Source: Kitasatospora atroaurantiaca (GTDB lineage: Bacteria > Actinomycetota > Actinomycetes > Streptomycetales > Streptomycetaceae). Taken from it: a DNA stretch of 64,000 nucleotides. The position numbers and the translations under genes were made by a program. Positions 16,263 to 24,909 of this stretch are shown one piece after another (the stretch's first letter is position 1; the number at the start of each line of letters is the position of its first letter). Where the stretch lies: assembly GCF_007828955.1 (NCBI RefSeq), contig NZ_VIVR01000001.1:5704001-5768000 (forward strand), given 5' to 3'. Under the pieces are notes generated by a model, which had not been told where the DNA came from, ran no database searches, and saw nothing but the letters and a program-made list of their open reading frames with translations.

Positions 16263-17150
16263 TCAGGACTTTACGGCTCCGGAGAGCAGATCGATGCGCC
16301 AATACCGCTGGAGTCCCAGGAACAGCGCGATCAGCGGAATGATCGAGAGCAGCGCCCCGGTGATCACCAGCGTGTAGAGGGCCGGCGCGTTGGCGCCCTG
16401 CTGCAGCAGCGAGTACAGACCCACCGTGACGGGGAACTTCCTGTCGTCGCCGAGCATGATGTACGGCAGCAGGAAGTTGTTCCAGATCGCCACGAACTGG
16501 AACAGGAAGACGGTGACCAGCCCGGGCACCATCATCGGCAGCGCGACGCTGCGGAACAGCCGGAACTCCCGGGCCCCGTCCACCCGCGCGGCCTCGACGA
16601 CCTCGTCCGGGATGGCGGCGGCCGCGTAGATCCGGGCCAGGTAGATGCCGTACGGGCTGACGATGCTGGGCAGCAGTACGGACCAGTAGCTGTCGGCGAG
16701 ACCGGCCTTGGCCATCAGCAGGTACTGCGGCACGGCCAGCGTGATCGGCGGCATCAGCACGCCCGCCAGCAGGATGTTGAACAGCGCGTTCCGGCCCCGG
16801 AAGCGGTACTTGGCGAGCGCGTACCCCGTCACGCCGGAGAGCGCGGCGGAGAGCAGGGCGCCGAGGCCCGCGTAGAGCGCGGAGTTGGCGAGCCACTGCC
16901 AGTAGACGCCGTCGCGGTACGCGGAGAGCTCGGAGAGGTTGTCGAGGAAGCCGGTGCCGGGGGAGAAGGTGAAGGTGCTGAACAGCTCCCTGCTGCTCTT
17001 GGTGGAGGCCATCACCACCCAGAGGATCGGGATCAGGCAGTAGACCGCGCCGAGCAGCAGGACCAGGGTCGGGACCCAGCGCGTACCGGGCTTGCGTGCG
17101 GGCGGGGACGCAAGGGCGGTACGGACGGCGGGGGCGGTCAGGGTGGTCAC
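16263..17150 (-). CDS. ABC sugar permease, MalG/GanQ-like
   Basis: The 295-residue permease has six hydrophobic helices after a cytoplasmic N-terminus and the EAA loop EAARVDGAREFRLFRSVALP, the hallmark of carbohydrate uptake family 1 inner-membrane components. GTG 17150 overlaps the upstream permease stop by 4 bp (GTGA). No ATPase gene lies in this cluster; in streptomycetes a shared MsiK-type ATPase encoded elsewhere usually energises such importers (family knowledge). Partner proteins are the next permease and lipoprotein upstream. Expected substrate is galacto-oligosaccharide released by the GH53 enzyme. Confidence 0.9.
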   Translation of the reverse strand: MTTLTAPAVRTALASPPARKPGTRWVPTLVLLLGAVYCLIPILWVVMASTKSSRELFSTFTFSPGTGFLDNLSELSAYRDGVYWQWLANSALYAGLGALLSAALSGVTGYALAKYRFRGRNALFNILLAGVLMPPITLAVPQYLLMAKAGLADSYWSVLLPSIVSPYGIYLARIYAAAAIPDEVVEAARVDGAREFRLFRSVALPMMVPGLVTVFLFQFVAIWNNFLLPYIMLGDDRKFPVTVGLYSLLQQGANAPALYTLVITGALLSIIPLIALFLGLQRYWRIDLLSGAVKS

Positions 17151-18073
17151 GATTCGCCTCCGGCGGTGCGCTTGTTGACCAGCTTGAGGAAGCCGAAGGA
17201 CAGGACGAGGGTCGCGGCGGCGATGACGACCGAGGTCGCGGCGGCCGAGTAGATGTCCCCCTGGATGAAGGCGTCACGGTAGACCTTCATCAGCGGACTC
17301 CAGGTCGAGCTCAGCGAGTTGGTCATCGGCTTGAGGGTCATCGGCTCGCTGAACACCTGCAGGGTGGCGATCATCGAGAAGAAGAAGGTGAGTACCAGCG
17401 AGGGCGCCACCATCGGGATCTTGATCCGCAGCGCGATCTGCAGCTCCGAGCAGCCGTCCAGCCGGGCGGCCTCGTACAGCTCGGCGGGGATGGCCCGCAG
17501 CGATGTGTAGATGACGATCATGTTGAAGCCGGTGCCGCCCCAGACCGCGATGTTGGCCAGGGCAACGTAGAGCCCGTTGCCGTGCAGCAGGTCGGGGCCG
17601 GACATGCCCGCCTTGGTGAGCAGGAAGTAGCCGGGGCTGACCGTCGGCAGGTACAGGAAGCCCCAGAGCAGCGAGGCGACGATGCCGGGGACGGCGTACG
17701 GCAGGAAGATCGCCAGCCGGGAGAAGGCGCCGAGGCGGATGCGCGGGGTGTCCAGCAGCAGCGCGAAGAAGAGCGCCGCGCCGAGCATGGCGGGCACCAG
17801 CAGCCCGCCGTAGATCAGCGTGCGGCCCGCGCCGCCGAGCAGCTCGGGGTCGGTCAGCGCGGAGGTGTAGTTGGAGAACCCGGCCCAGACCTCGGTGCGG
17901 GCGTGCGACCCCAGGCCGAGGCCCTTGACGTGCACGGCGCGGAAGCTCAGGTAGATCGCGTAGCCGATCGGCAGGGCGAAGAAGAGGGCGAAGAGGATGG
18001 TCGCGGGGGCCAGGAAGCCGTACGGCGCGAGGCGGCGGGCCTGCCTGGTTGAGGGGGACGCCGGTGCGGCCAT
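17147..18073 (-). CDS. ABC sugar permease, MalF/GanP-like
   Basis: The 308-residue protein has six membrane helices and the EAA loop YEAARLDGCSELQIALRIKIP. It pairs with the MalG-like permease through an overlapping stop/start. ATG 18073 is downstream of a strong 17-bp hairpin that separates it from the substrate-binding lipoprotein gene, so its expression is probably lower than that of the lipoprotein although the genes share an upstream promoter. The periplasmic loop between helices 1 and 2 is short, as in GanP-like rather than E. coli MalF proteins. Confidence 0.9.
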   Translation of the reverse strand: MAAPASPSTRQARRLAPYGFLAPATILFALFFALPIGYAIYLSFRAVHVKGLGLGSHARTEVWAGFSNYTSALTDPELLGGAGRTLIYGGLLVPAMLGAALFFALLLDTPRIRLGAFSRLAIFLPYAVPGIVASLLWGFLYLPTVSPGYFLLTKAGMSGPDLLHGNGLYVALANIAVWGGTGFNMIVIYTSLRAIPAELYEAARLDGCSELQIALRIKIPMVAPSLVLTFFFSMIATLQVFSEPMTLKPMTNSLSSTWSPLMKVYRDAFIQGDIYSAAATSVVIAAATLVLSFGFLKLVNKRTAGGES

Positions 18074-18113
18074 GGCGGTCCTCGATTCGAGTAGCTGGGA
18101 CGATGGGAGGGAG

Positions 18114-18154
18114 CCGTCCGGTCCGGGGCTCTTGCACAGCCCCGGACCGGACGG
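18114..18154 (-). terminator. Intra-operon attenuating hairpin after lipoprotein gene
   Basis: A perfect 17-bp stem (18114-18130 with 18138-18154) encloses a 7-nt loop, CTTGCAC. It lies 20 bp past the stop of the sugar-binding lipoprotein gene and 40 bp before the permease start. Hairpins in this place commonly stop part of the transcripts and stabilise the upstream mRNA, giving excess binding protein over permeases. Confidence 0.75.
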
Positions 18155-18173
18155 TTTCAGGCCGTTACGAGGC

Positions 18174-19490
18174 TCAGCCCTCGGTCTTGAAGCCGTTCTT
18201 CTTCAGGTCCGCGACGGTGGCGTCCTGCATGGCGGTCAGTGCGGCCGAGAAGTCGCTCTTGGCCTGCGCCGCCTTTCCGAATGCGTCCTTGAAGGTGGAG
18301 TACGCGACGTTGACGTTGGGACCCCAGGCGGCGGGGGCGGTGCCCTTCGCGATCTCGGCGGCCTTGGTGTAGAAGTCGGCCTGGTTCGAGAAGAACTCGG
18401 GCGCGGTGGCGAGCGCGCCGCCGGTCTGCGCGGAGGTGGCGGCCGGGTAGATGCCTGCCTCCTTGACCAGGGCGGCGACGGCGGCCGGGTCGGTGTTCAG
18501 CCAGGTGGCGAACTGGGCGGCGGCGTCGGCGTGGCCGGCCTTCTGAGCACCGGTGGTCACGCCGGTGGCGGAGCCGCCCCAGCTGCCGGTGACGGTCTCG
18601 CCGGTGGTCCACTGCGGCAGGGCGGCCATCGCCCACTTGCCCTTGGTGTCGGGGGCCGAGCTGGTGAAGACGCCGGGTGCCCAGACCGCGCTGACCCAGG
18701 CGATCTGCGAGCCGTCGTTCAGCGCCTTGCTCCAGGCGGGGGTGTACATCGGCTGGTTGTCGATCGCCCCCTCCTTGACCAGTCCGCCCCAGAAGTCGGC
18801 GACCTTCTTGGTGGCGGCGTCGTTGATGCCGACCTTCCAGGTGTCACCGGAGGTGGTCCACCACTTGGCACCGGCCTGCTGGGCGAGACCGGCGAAGAGG
18901 CCGGAGTCGTTGCTGGAGAAGGTGGTGAGTGCCTTGCTCGGCTCCTTCTGCTTGAGCTGCCGGGCAGCGTCCGCGAACTCGGCCCAGGTGGTGGGCACCT
19001 TGAGGCCGTACTGCTGGAAGAGGTCCTGGCGGTAGTAGAGGGCCAGCGGCGCGGTGTCCTCGGGGATCGCGTACACCGCGTCCGAGCCGAGCGAGACCTG
19101 CTGCCAGACGCCGGTGGCGAACTGGCCCTTCGCCGGGCCCGCCTGCTTGGCGATGTCGGCGAGCACGTCGTTGCTGACCAGCGTCGGCAGCGCCTGGTAC
19201 TCGGCCTGGACGAGGTCGGGGGCGTTGCCCGCCTTGGCGGCCGTGATGGTCTTGGTGACCAGGTCGTCGCCGGAGGCCTGCTTCTGGACGCTCACCTGGA
19301 TGTCGGGGTGGGCCTGGTTCCAGATCGCCGCGACCTTGTCCATGTTCGGCGTCCAGGACCAGAAGGTCAGCTTGACCGGGCCGGCGGCGGGCTTGGCCTG
19401 GTCACCGGTGCCGGCGGAGCTGGAGCAGGCGGTCAGGGCGAGGGCTGCGGTCAGGCCGGTGGCGGCTGCGACGGCGAGGCGGCGGTTCAT
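18174..19490 (-). CDS. Sugar ABC transporter substrate-binding lipoprotein
   Basis: The 438-residue protein starts with a lipoprotein signal ending in LTACSSS (lipid-modified Cys about residue 22) and a Gly/Ala linker, followed by an extracellular solute-binding family 1 domain (VKLTFWSWTPNMDKVAAIWNQ, multiple Trp likely stacking on sugar rings). ATG 19490 follows GGGAGGATCC. It is the first gene of the minus-strand importer operon and is divergent from the GH42 gene, with two LacI-type operators between them. It should capture galactan oligosaccharides at the outer membrane face of the cytoplasmic membrane. Confidence 0.92.
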   Translation of the reverse strand: MNRRLAVAAATGLTAALALTACSSSAGTGDQAKPAAGPVKLTFWSWTPNMDKVAAIWNQAHPDIQVSVQKQASGDDLVTKTITAAKAGNAPDLVQAEYQALPTLVSNDVLADIAKQAGPAKGQFATGVWQQVSLGSDAVYAIPEDTAPLALYYRQDLFQQYGLKVPTTWAEFADAARQLKQKEPSKALTTFSSNDSGLFAGLAQQAGAKWWTTSGDTWKVGINDAATKKVADFWGGLVKEGAIDNQPMYTPAWSKALNDGSQIAWVSAVWAPGVFTSSAPDTKGKWAMAALPQWTTGETVTGSWGGSATGVTTGAQKAGHADAAAQFATWLNTDPAAVAALVKEAGIYPAATSAQTGGALATAPEFFSNQADFYTKAAEIAKGTAPAAWGPNVNVAYSTFKDAFGKAAQAKSDFSAALTAMQDATVADLKKNGFKTEG

Positions 19491-19565
19491 GGATCCTCCC
19501 GAGGATCACTTCAGGCAGGGTGTGCGAGCTGTGGGGGGTGCACTGGTCGGTCCCCTCGACCATCG

Positions 19566-19581
19566 CTGTGCACGTTCACAG
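19566..19581. promoter_or_regulatory. LacI operator O1 (CTGTGCACGTTCACAG)
   Basis: This imperfect palindrome sits 75 bp upstream of the lipoprotein gene on its strand and is identical to O2. It is a LacI-type site expected to control the importer operon. Confidence 0.7.
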
Positions 19582-19655
19582 TACGGAAACCCGCTGGACA
19601 CTTGTCAATGCCTGCAGGCATACGGTTATCTAGGCGAGACACGGCGCATCGATGG

Positions 19656-19671
19656 CTGTGCACGTTCACAG
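19656..19671. promoter_or_regulatory. LacI operator O2 (CTGTGCACGTTCACAG)
   Basis: The second identical 16-mer lies exactly 90 bp from O1 and 20 bp before the GH42 start codon. At this position it would block promoter clearance or initiation of beta-galactosidase transcription; two sites could also support looping. Confidence 0.7.
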
Positions 19672-19691
19672 AACTTCGTGATGGAGCATCA

Positions 19692-21707
19692 ATGGAACAC
19701 CCGCTGACCTGGCCCGTCGGGCTGGATGCGCTCGCCTTCGGCGGGGACTACAACCCGGAGCAGTGGCCGGAGGAGGTCTGGCACGAGGACGTCCGGCTGA
19801 TGCGCGAGGCCGGCGTCACCATGGTCAGCGTCGGGATCTTCTCCTGGGCCCTGCTGGAGACCGAGCGCGGTGTGTACGAGTTCGGCTGGCTCGACCGGCT
19901 GCTGGACCTGCTGCACGAGAACGGCATCCGGGTCGACCTCGGCACCCCCACCGTCGTCCCGCCCGCCTGGTTCTACCGCGAGCACCCCGAGGCCCTGCCG
20001 GTCACCCGCGAGGGGGTCAGGTACGAGTTCGGCGGGCGCGGCGCGATCTGCCACAGCTCGCCCGCCTACCGCGAGGCGGCCGCGAGCATCACCGAGCAGC
20101 TCGGTCTGCGGTACGGCAACCACCCGGCCGTCGCCCTCTGGCACGTGCACAACGAGTACGGCGTCCCGGTCAGTGCCTGCTACTGCGCCGAGTCCGCCGC
20201 TCACTTCCGCCGCTGGCTCGCCGACCGGTACACCACCGTCAAGGAGCTCAACGAGGCCTGGGGAACGGCCTTCTGGGGCCAGCGCTACAACCGCTGGGAG
20301 GACGTCCAGCCGCCCCGGCTCACCCCCACCGCCTGCAATCCCGCCCAGCAGCTCGACTGGGCGCGCTTCACCAGCGACGCCATCCTGGAGAACTTCAAGC
20401 GCGAGCGCGACCTGCTGCACCGCCTCTCACCCGGTGTCCCGGTCACCACCAACTTCATGACCGCCCTCTCCCAGTGCGAGTCGCTCGACTACTGGGCCTG
20501 GGGGCGGGAGGTGGACGTGGTGAGCAACGACCACTACCTGGTCGCCGAGGCCGAGCGGAACCACATCAACCTCGCCATGTCCGCCGACATCACCCGGTCG
20601 GTGGCCGGCAACAAGCCCTGGCTGCTGCTGGAACACTCCACCGGCGCCGTCAACTGGCAGCCCCGCAACCTGATCAAGCAGCCCGGCGAGCTCGCCCGCA
20701 ACAGCCTCGCCCACGTGGCCCGCGGCTCCGACGGCGCGATGTTCTTCCAGTGGCGGGCCTCCCGCTACGGCGCCGAGAAGTTCCACTCCGCGATGCTGCC
20801 GCACGCCGGTACCGACAGCCGGATCTGGCGCGAGGTGGTCGCCCTCGGCGCCGACCTCACCTCGCTGAGGTCCGTACGCGGCAGCCGGGTCGTGGCGGAC
20901 GCCGCGATCCTCTGGGACTGGCAGTCCTGGTGGGCCCAGAAGCTCGAATGGCGCCCCAGCGAAGAGCTCGACGCCCGCGAGCGCGCCGACGCCTGGTACG
21001 CCGCCGCGTACGACCGCCACCTCACCGTCGACTTCGCCCACCCCGAGTCGGATCTCAGCGGCTACCCGCTGGTGCTCGTCCCGGCGCTGTACCTGATGAC
21101 CGAGGCCTCGAACCTGAACCTCCAGGAGTACGTGGCAGGCGGCGGCACCCTCGCGGTCTCGTACTTCTCCGGCATCGTCGACGAGCACGACACCGTGCAG
21201 CCCGGCCCGCACCCGGGCGCGCTGCGCGACGTACTCGGGCTCACCGTCGAGGAGTTCGCGCCGCTTCGCGAGCACCGGACGGTCCGGCTCGTGGGCGACG
21301 GACCGGCCCTGACCGGTGACGTGTGGTCCGAGTTCGTCGTCCCGCGCGGCGCCGAGACGGTCTGGTCGTACGCCGACGGGCCCGCCGCCAGGCACCCCGC
21401 CGTGACGCGCAACGCGTTCGGCGAGGGCTCCGCCTGGTACGTCTCCAGCCGGATCGGCGGCCCGGACCTGGACGCCGTGCTGGCCCGCGCCTGCGCCGAC
21501 GCCGGGCTCCCGGAGCGCGAACTCCCGCGCGACGTCGAGGTGGTGGAGCGGGTCGGGGAGCACGGCCGGTACCTCTTCGCGATCAACCACAGCGGCACCG
21601 ATGCCGCGGTCCCGCTGCCCGGCCCCGGCACCGAGCTGCTCACCGGCGCTCCGGTCTCCGGCGCCCTGGACGTCCCGGCCGACACCACCCGGGTCGTCCG
21701 CCTCTGA
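19692..21707 (+). CDS. GH42 beta-galactosidase
   Basis: The 671-residue enzyme has the three-domain layout of glycoside hydrolase family 42: a TIM barrel (residues ~10-390), a trimerisation alpha/beta domain (~395-600) and a small C-terminal beta domain. The acid/base Glu155 lies in WHVHNEYG and the nucleophile Glu314 in LLLEHSTGAVNWQ. The motif FGGDYNPEQWP at the N-terminus is characteristic. No signal peptide is present, so it acts in the cytoplasm on oligosaccharides taken up by the adjacent importer. ATG 19692 has GGAG 5-6 bp upstream. A LacI operator covers its promoter region and a strong terminator follows. Members usually release galactose from beta-1,4- or beta-1,3-galacto-oligosaccharides. 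Confidence 0.94.
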   Translation: MEHPLTWPVGLDALAFGGDYNPEQWPEEVWHEDVRLMREAGVTMVSVGIFSWALLETERGVYEFGWLDRLLDLLHENGIRVDLGTPTVVPPAWFYREHPEALPVTREGVRYEFGGRGAICHSSPAYREAAASITEQLGLRYGNHPAVALWHVHNEYGVPVSACYCAESAAHFRRWLADRYTTVKELNEAWGTAFWGQRYNRWEDVQPPRLTPTACNPAQQLDWARFTSDAILENFKRERDLLHRLSPGVPVTTNFMTALSQCESLDYWAWGREVDVVSNDHYLVAEAERNHINLAMSADITRSVAGNKPWLLLEHSTGAVNWQPRNLIKQPGELARNSLAHVARGSDGAMFFQWRASRYGAEKFHSAMLPHAGTDSRIWREVVALGADLTSLRSVRGSRVVADAAILWDWQSWWAQKLEWRPSEELDARERADAWYAAAYDRHLTVDFAHPESDLSGYPLVLVPALYLMTEASNLNLQEYVAGGGTLAVSYFSGIVDEHDTVQPGPHPGALRDVLGLTVEEFAPLREHRTVRLVGDGPALTGDVWSEFVVPRGAETVWSYADGPAARHPAVTRNAFGEGSAWYVSSRIGGPDLDAVLARACADAGLPERELPRDVEVVERVGEHGRYLFAINHSGTDAAVPLPGPGTELLTGAPVSGALDVPADTTRVVRL

Positions 21708-21709
21708 CC

Positions 21710-21743
21710 CCTGCCGGGGTCGCTGAGGGTCGACCCCGGCAGG
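21710..21743 (+). terminator. Terminator after beta-galactosidase gene
   Basis: A perfect 13-bp stem (CCTGCCGGGGTCG / CGACCCCGGCAGG) with an 8-nt loop begins 3 bp after the stop codon. Confidence 0.8.
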
Positions 21744-21846
21744 TGCTGGTCCCGGTGGGGCGGCCGCTGCCCCCAACCTCCCCGGCCGCCCCACCGTTCC
21801 CTCGTGGCACCACCTCCCCCACCCCACCTCATCGCCAAGGACGACG

Positions 21847-23424
21847 ATGCACAAGGGAACCAAGCGCCTGCTCATCAGCGGCGCAGCCACACTCCTGCTC
21901 TCCTCCGCCGCCGTGGTCGCGCTCCCCGTCGCGGGAGCGCAGGCCGCAACCACCTTGGCCAACGCCGGCTTCGAGACGGACGGCAAGGCCACCGCCACCC
22001 CCACCGGCTGGAGCACCTACTCCGCCGCCGGTCAGAACAGCGCCTCGTACAGCGAAGCCGGCGGCCACAGCGGCTCGTACCGGCTGACCCACTGGTCGGC
22101 GAGCGCGTACAAGGTCGAGACCTACCAGTACCTCTCCGGCCTCACCAACGGGAACTACACGCTGACCGCCTGGGTCCGCTCCGGCGGCGGCCAGAACTCC
22201 GCGTACCTCGCGCTGAAGAACTGCGGCAGTGCCGAGCAGCGCACCGACCTGCCGCCGACCCCCAACGGCGCCTGGATACGGCTGGTCACCTCCATCGCCG
22301 TCACCAACAACCAGTGCACCATCAGCATCAACTCCGATGCCAACGCCGGTAACTGGCTCAACGTGGACGACCTCTCGTTCACCTCGGGCTCGACCGGGCT
22401 GACGGCCCGCGGCGCGGACGTCTCCACGCTCAAGAAGAGCGAGGACAAGGGCGGCGTCTACAAGTACTCCAACGGCACCACCGGGGACGCGCTCGCCATC
22501 CTCAACTCGGCCGGGATGAACTACGTCCGGCTGAAGGTGTGGGTCAACCCCGCCGACGGCTACAACACCAAGACCCAGGTGCTCGCCATGGCCAAGCGCG
22601 CCAAGGCGCTCGGCATGGGCGTGCTGATCGACTTCCACTACTCCGACATCTGGGCCGACCCGGGGAGCCAGACCAAGCCCTCCGCCTGGTCCTCGTACTC
22701 CCTCTCCCAGCTCAACTCGGCCGTCTACAACCACACCTACGACGTGCTGAACGCCCTGAAGGCCCAGGGCACCACGGCCGACATGGTGCAGATCGGCAAC
22801 GAGATCAACGGCGGCATGCTCTGGTCCGAGGGCTCCACCGCCAACTGGTCCAACCTGGCGGGCTTCCTCACCCAGGGCGCCAACGCGGCCAAGGCGGTGA
22901 GCAGTTCCACCAAGGTGGTGCTGCACCTCGCCAAGGGCGGGGACGACGCCGGCGCCCGGACCTTCTTCGACAACGCCGTCTCGCACAGCGTCCCGTTCGA
23001 CGTGATCGGGCTCTCGTACTACGGCTACTGGCACGGGCCGTTGAGCGACCTCCAGACCACGCTGGACGACCTGGCCTCCCGCTACGGCAAGCAGGTCTTC
23101 GTCGCCGAGACGGCGTACCCGTTCACGCTGGCGAACAACGACTCGCTGGAGAACAACATCGCCACCTCCTCCCAGCTGGTCTCCGGCTACGACGCCACCC
23201 AGGCCGGGCAGGCGGCCAACTTCCGTGACGTGCTCAACGTCGTGGAGGCCGTGCCCAACGGCAAGGGGCTCGGCGCCTTCTACTGGGAGCCGACCTGGAC
23301 GGCGGTGGCCGGCAACGGCTGGGACCCGGCCGACGCGGGATCGGGCGACGCCTGGGAGAACCAGGCCCTGTTCGACTACAGCAACAAGCCGACCAGTGCG
23401 ATGAGTTGGTTCAAGCACCGGTGA
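21847..23424 (+). CDS. Secreted GH53 endo-beta-1,4-galactanase with N-terminal carbohydrate-binding module
   Basis: The 525-residue protein has a Sec signal peptide (cleavage likely after AQA at residue 34), a beta-sandwich module (~35-188) resembling galactan-binding CBM61, and a GH53 catalytic barrel (~190-525). The barrel starts with LTARGADVSTLKK. Acid/base Glu319 lies in QIGNEINGG and nucleophile Glu421 in VAETAYPF; DFHYSDIWADPG is a further family motif. It cleaves beta-1,4-galactan side chains of plant pectin outside the cell, feeding the importer and beta-galactosidase. It has its own promoter region after the upstream terminator and is followed by another hairpin. I saw no third copy of the LacI operator upstream of it. 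Confidence 0.94.
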   Translation: MHKGTKRLLISGAATLLLSSAAVVALPVAGAQAATTLANAGFETDGKATATPTGWSTYSAAGQNSASYSEAGGHSGSYRLTHWSASAYKVETYQYLSGLTNGNYTLTAWVRSGGGQNSAYLALKNCGSAEQRTDLPPTPNGAWIRLVTSIAVTNNQCTISINSDANAGNWLNVDDLSFTSGSTGLTARGADVSTLKKSEDKGGVYKYSNGTTGDALAILNSAGMNYVRLKVWVNPADGYNTKTQVLAMAKRAKALGMGVLIDFHYSDIWADPGSQTKPSAWSSYSLSQLNSAVYNHTYDVLNALKAQGTTADMVQIGNEINGGMLWSEGSTANWSNLAGFLTQGANAAKAVSSSTKVVLHLAKGGDDAGARTFFDNAVSHSVPFDVIGLSYYGYWHGPLSDLQTTLDDLASRYGKQVFVAETAYPFTLANNDSLENNIATSSQLVSGYDATQAGQAANFRDVLNVVEAVPNGKGLGAFYWEPTWTAVAGNGWDPADAGSGDAWENQALFDYSNKPTSAMSWFKHR

Positions 23425-23430
23425 GTCCAT

Positions 23431-23469
23431 GGTGGCGCGGTCCTGCTCGCTGCAGGGGACCGCGCCACC
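23431..23469 (+). terminator. Terminator after galactanase gene
   Basis: Arms GGTGGCGCGGTCC (23431-23443) and GGACCGCGCCACC (23457-23469) are a perfect 13-bp inverted repeat around a 13-nt loop, starting 7 bp after the galactanase stop. Confidence 0.75.
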
Positions 23470-23501
23470 CTACGAGCAACCCCTGACCCGCCGGAGACCC
23501 G

Positions 23502-24821
23502 ATGCGCTTCAAGCTGCTCGCCGACCTGCCCCCGAACGCCCGGAACTCCATCCTCTGGGAGCCGCTCTGGGCCGTTCCCGGCACCATCTCGATCTACTAC
23601 GCCACGCTCTACCAGAAGGCCGCCGGGCTCGACACCCTGCAGATCGGCCTGATCGCCTCGGCCGGCCTCTATCTCGCCTTCTGCGCCCAGCTGGTGGCCG
23701 GCGGCATCACCAACCGGCTCGGCCGCAGGCGGACCACACTGATCTTCGACCTGCTGTCCTGGTCCGTCCCGATGTTCATCTGGTCCTTCGCCGACAGCTT
23801 CTGGCTCTTCCTGCTCGCCGGGCTGTGCAGCGCGCTGAGCCGGGTGGTGAACCTCTCCTTCTTCCTCCTGGTCACCGAGGACGCCACCGAGGAGCAGCGC
23901 CCCCGGATCTTCGCGGCGATCAAACTCGTGGTGATGGCAGCCGGGCTGCTCACCCCACTGGCGGGTGTCGCCATGGCGAGCTTCGGCACGCTGCCCACGC
24001 TGCGCGGGGTCTACCTGCTGGGCGGGGTGAGCATGACGGCGCTCTTCCTGATCCGCAATCACCTCACCGTCGAAACCGCCGCCGGGCACCAGGCGACGGC
24101 CGCCCACGCCTCGACGGGCATCCTCACCGGCCTCGCCAAGGGTCTGGGGATGCTCGGACGGGCCTGCCGCACCCGGCAGTTGTGGCCGGTGGTGGCGATC
24201 TGCCTGCTGACCAACCTGGCGGTGCAGATCAACCTCTTCCAGGTGGTCAACCTCGCCGACGACCTGCACTACGGCACCGCGTCGATCGCCGCGCTGCCCG
24301 CCGTCGCGGCGGTCACGGCGTTCGCCTGCTACCTCGGCCTGATGCCCCGCTGGCGTGACCGGCCGATGGCCCGCAGCGTGCTGATCGGGCTCACCGTGAG
24401 CAGTCTCGGCTGGCTGGCCTTCCTCGCCGTCCCGGCGGGCGGACTCGGCGTCCTGCTGGTGAGCACCGTCCTCACGGCCGCCGGCCCGTTCCTGCTGGAG
24501 TCGTACCGCGACGCCCTGGTGGTCAGCAGCATCCCGCCCGTGGACCGGGCCGAGCTCTCCTCCGCCATCCAGAGCGCCACCGCGCTCGTCGCGATCCCGT
24601 CCGGTTATCTGGCGGCGCTGCTCTACGACCACGACCCGCAACTGCTCTTCGGCGCGGTCCTCGCCTGCTACGCGGTGAGTGCGGCCGTGGCGCTGGTGCT
24701 GCGTGGTCAGCCCACGAGCGCCGTCCCCCAGGCGCGCTCGGCGGCCTCGGTGGCCGCTCCGTCGGCGCCCAGTGCGGTCAGTGTGGCGAGGACCACCGGG
24801 AGCGACGCGGCCCGGCCGTAG
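23502..24821 (+). CDS. MFS transporter
   Basis: The 439-residue protein has about 12 hydrophobic helices with an MFS-type loop NRLGRRRTTLIFD between helices 2 and 3 and a charged central loop. The C-terminal ~35 residues are a low-complexity Ser/Ala tail. ATG 23502 follows GGAGA. Its place directly after the galactanase suggests a role in sugar or oligosaccharide movement, but a terminator hairpin lies between, and MFS families of this kind are not well characterised. Substrate is unknown. Confidence 0.85.
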   Translation: MRFKLLADLPPNARNSILWEPLWAVPGTISIYYATLYQKAAGLDTLQIGLIASAGLYLAFCAQLVAGGITNRLGRRRTTLIFDLLSWSVPMFIWSFADSFWLFLLAGLCSALSRVVNLSFFLLVTEDATEEQRPRIFAAIKLVVMAAGLLTPLAGVAMASFGTLPTLRGVYLLGGVSMTALFLIRNHLTVETAAGHQATAAHASTGILTGLAKGLGMLGRACRTRQLWPVVAICLLTNLAVQINLFQVVNLADDLHYGTASIAALPAVAAVTAFACYLGLMPRWRDRPMARSVLIGLTVSSLGWLAFLAVPAGGLGVLLVSTVLTAAGPFLLESYRDALVVSSIPPVDRAELSSAIQSATALVAIPSGYLAALLYDHDPQLLFGAVLACYAVSAAVALVLRGQPTSAVPQARSAASVAAPSAPSAVSVARTTGSDAARP

Positions 24822-24909
24822 TGGTTGGCCCGCAGCATCCCGGCCGCGGCGGCGGTACGGAGATCATCGGCCCGTCCGCCCCGGTCGGGCCGTCGGTAGA
24901 GTGCAGGGC

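Noticed and set aside
24822..24909. Extra short gene between the MFS and amidohydrolase genes
   Set aside because: Only 88 bp without a credible start and ribosome site.
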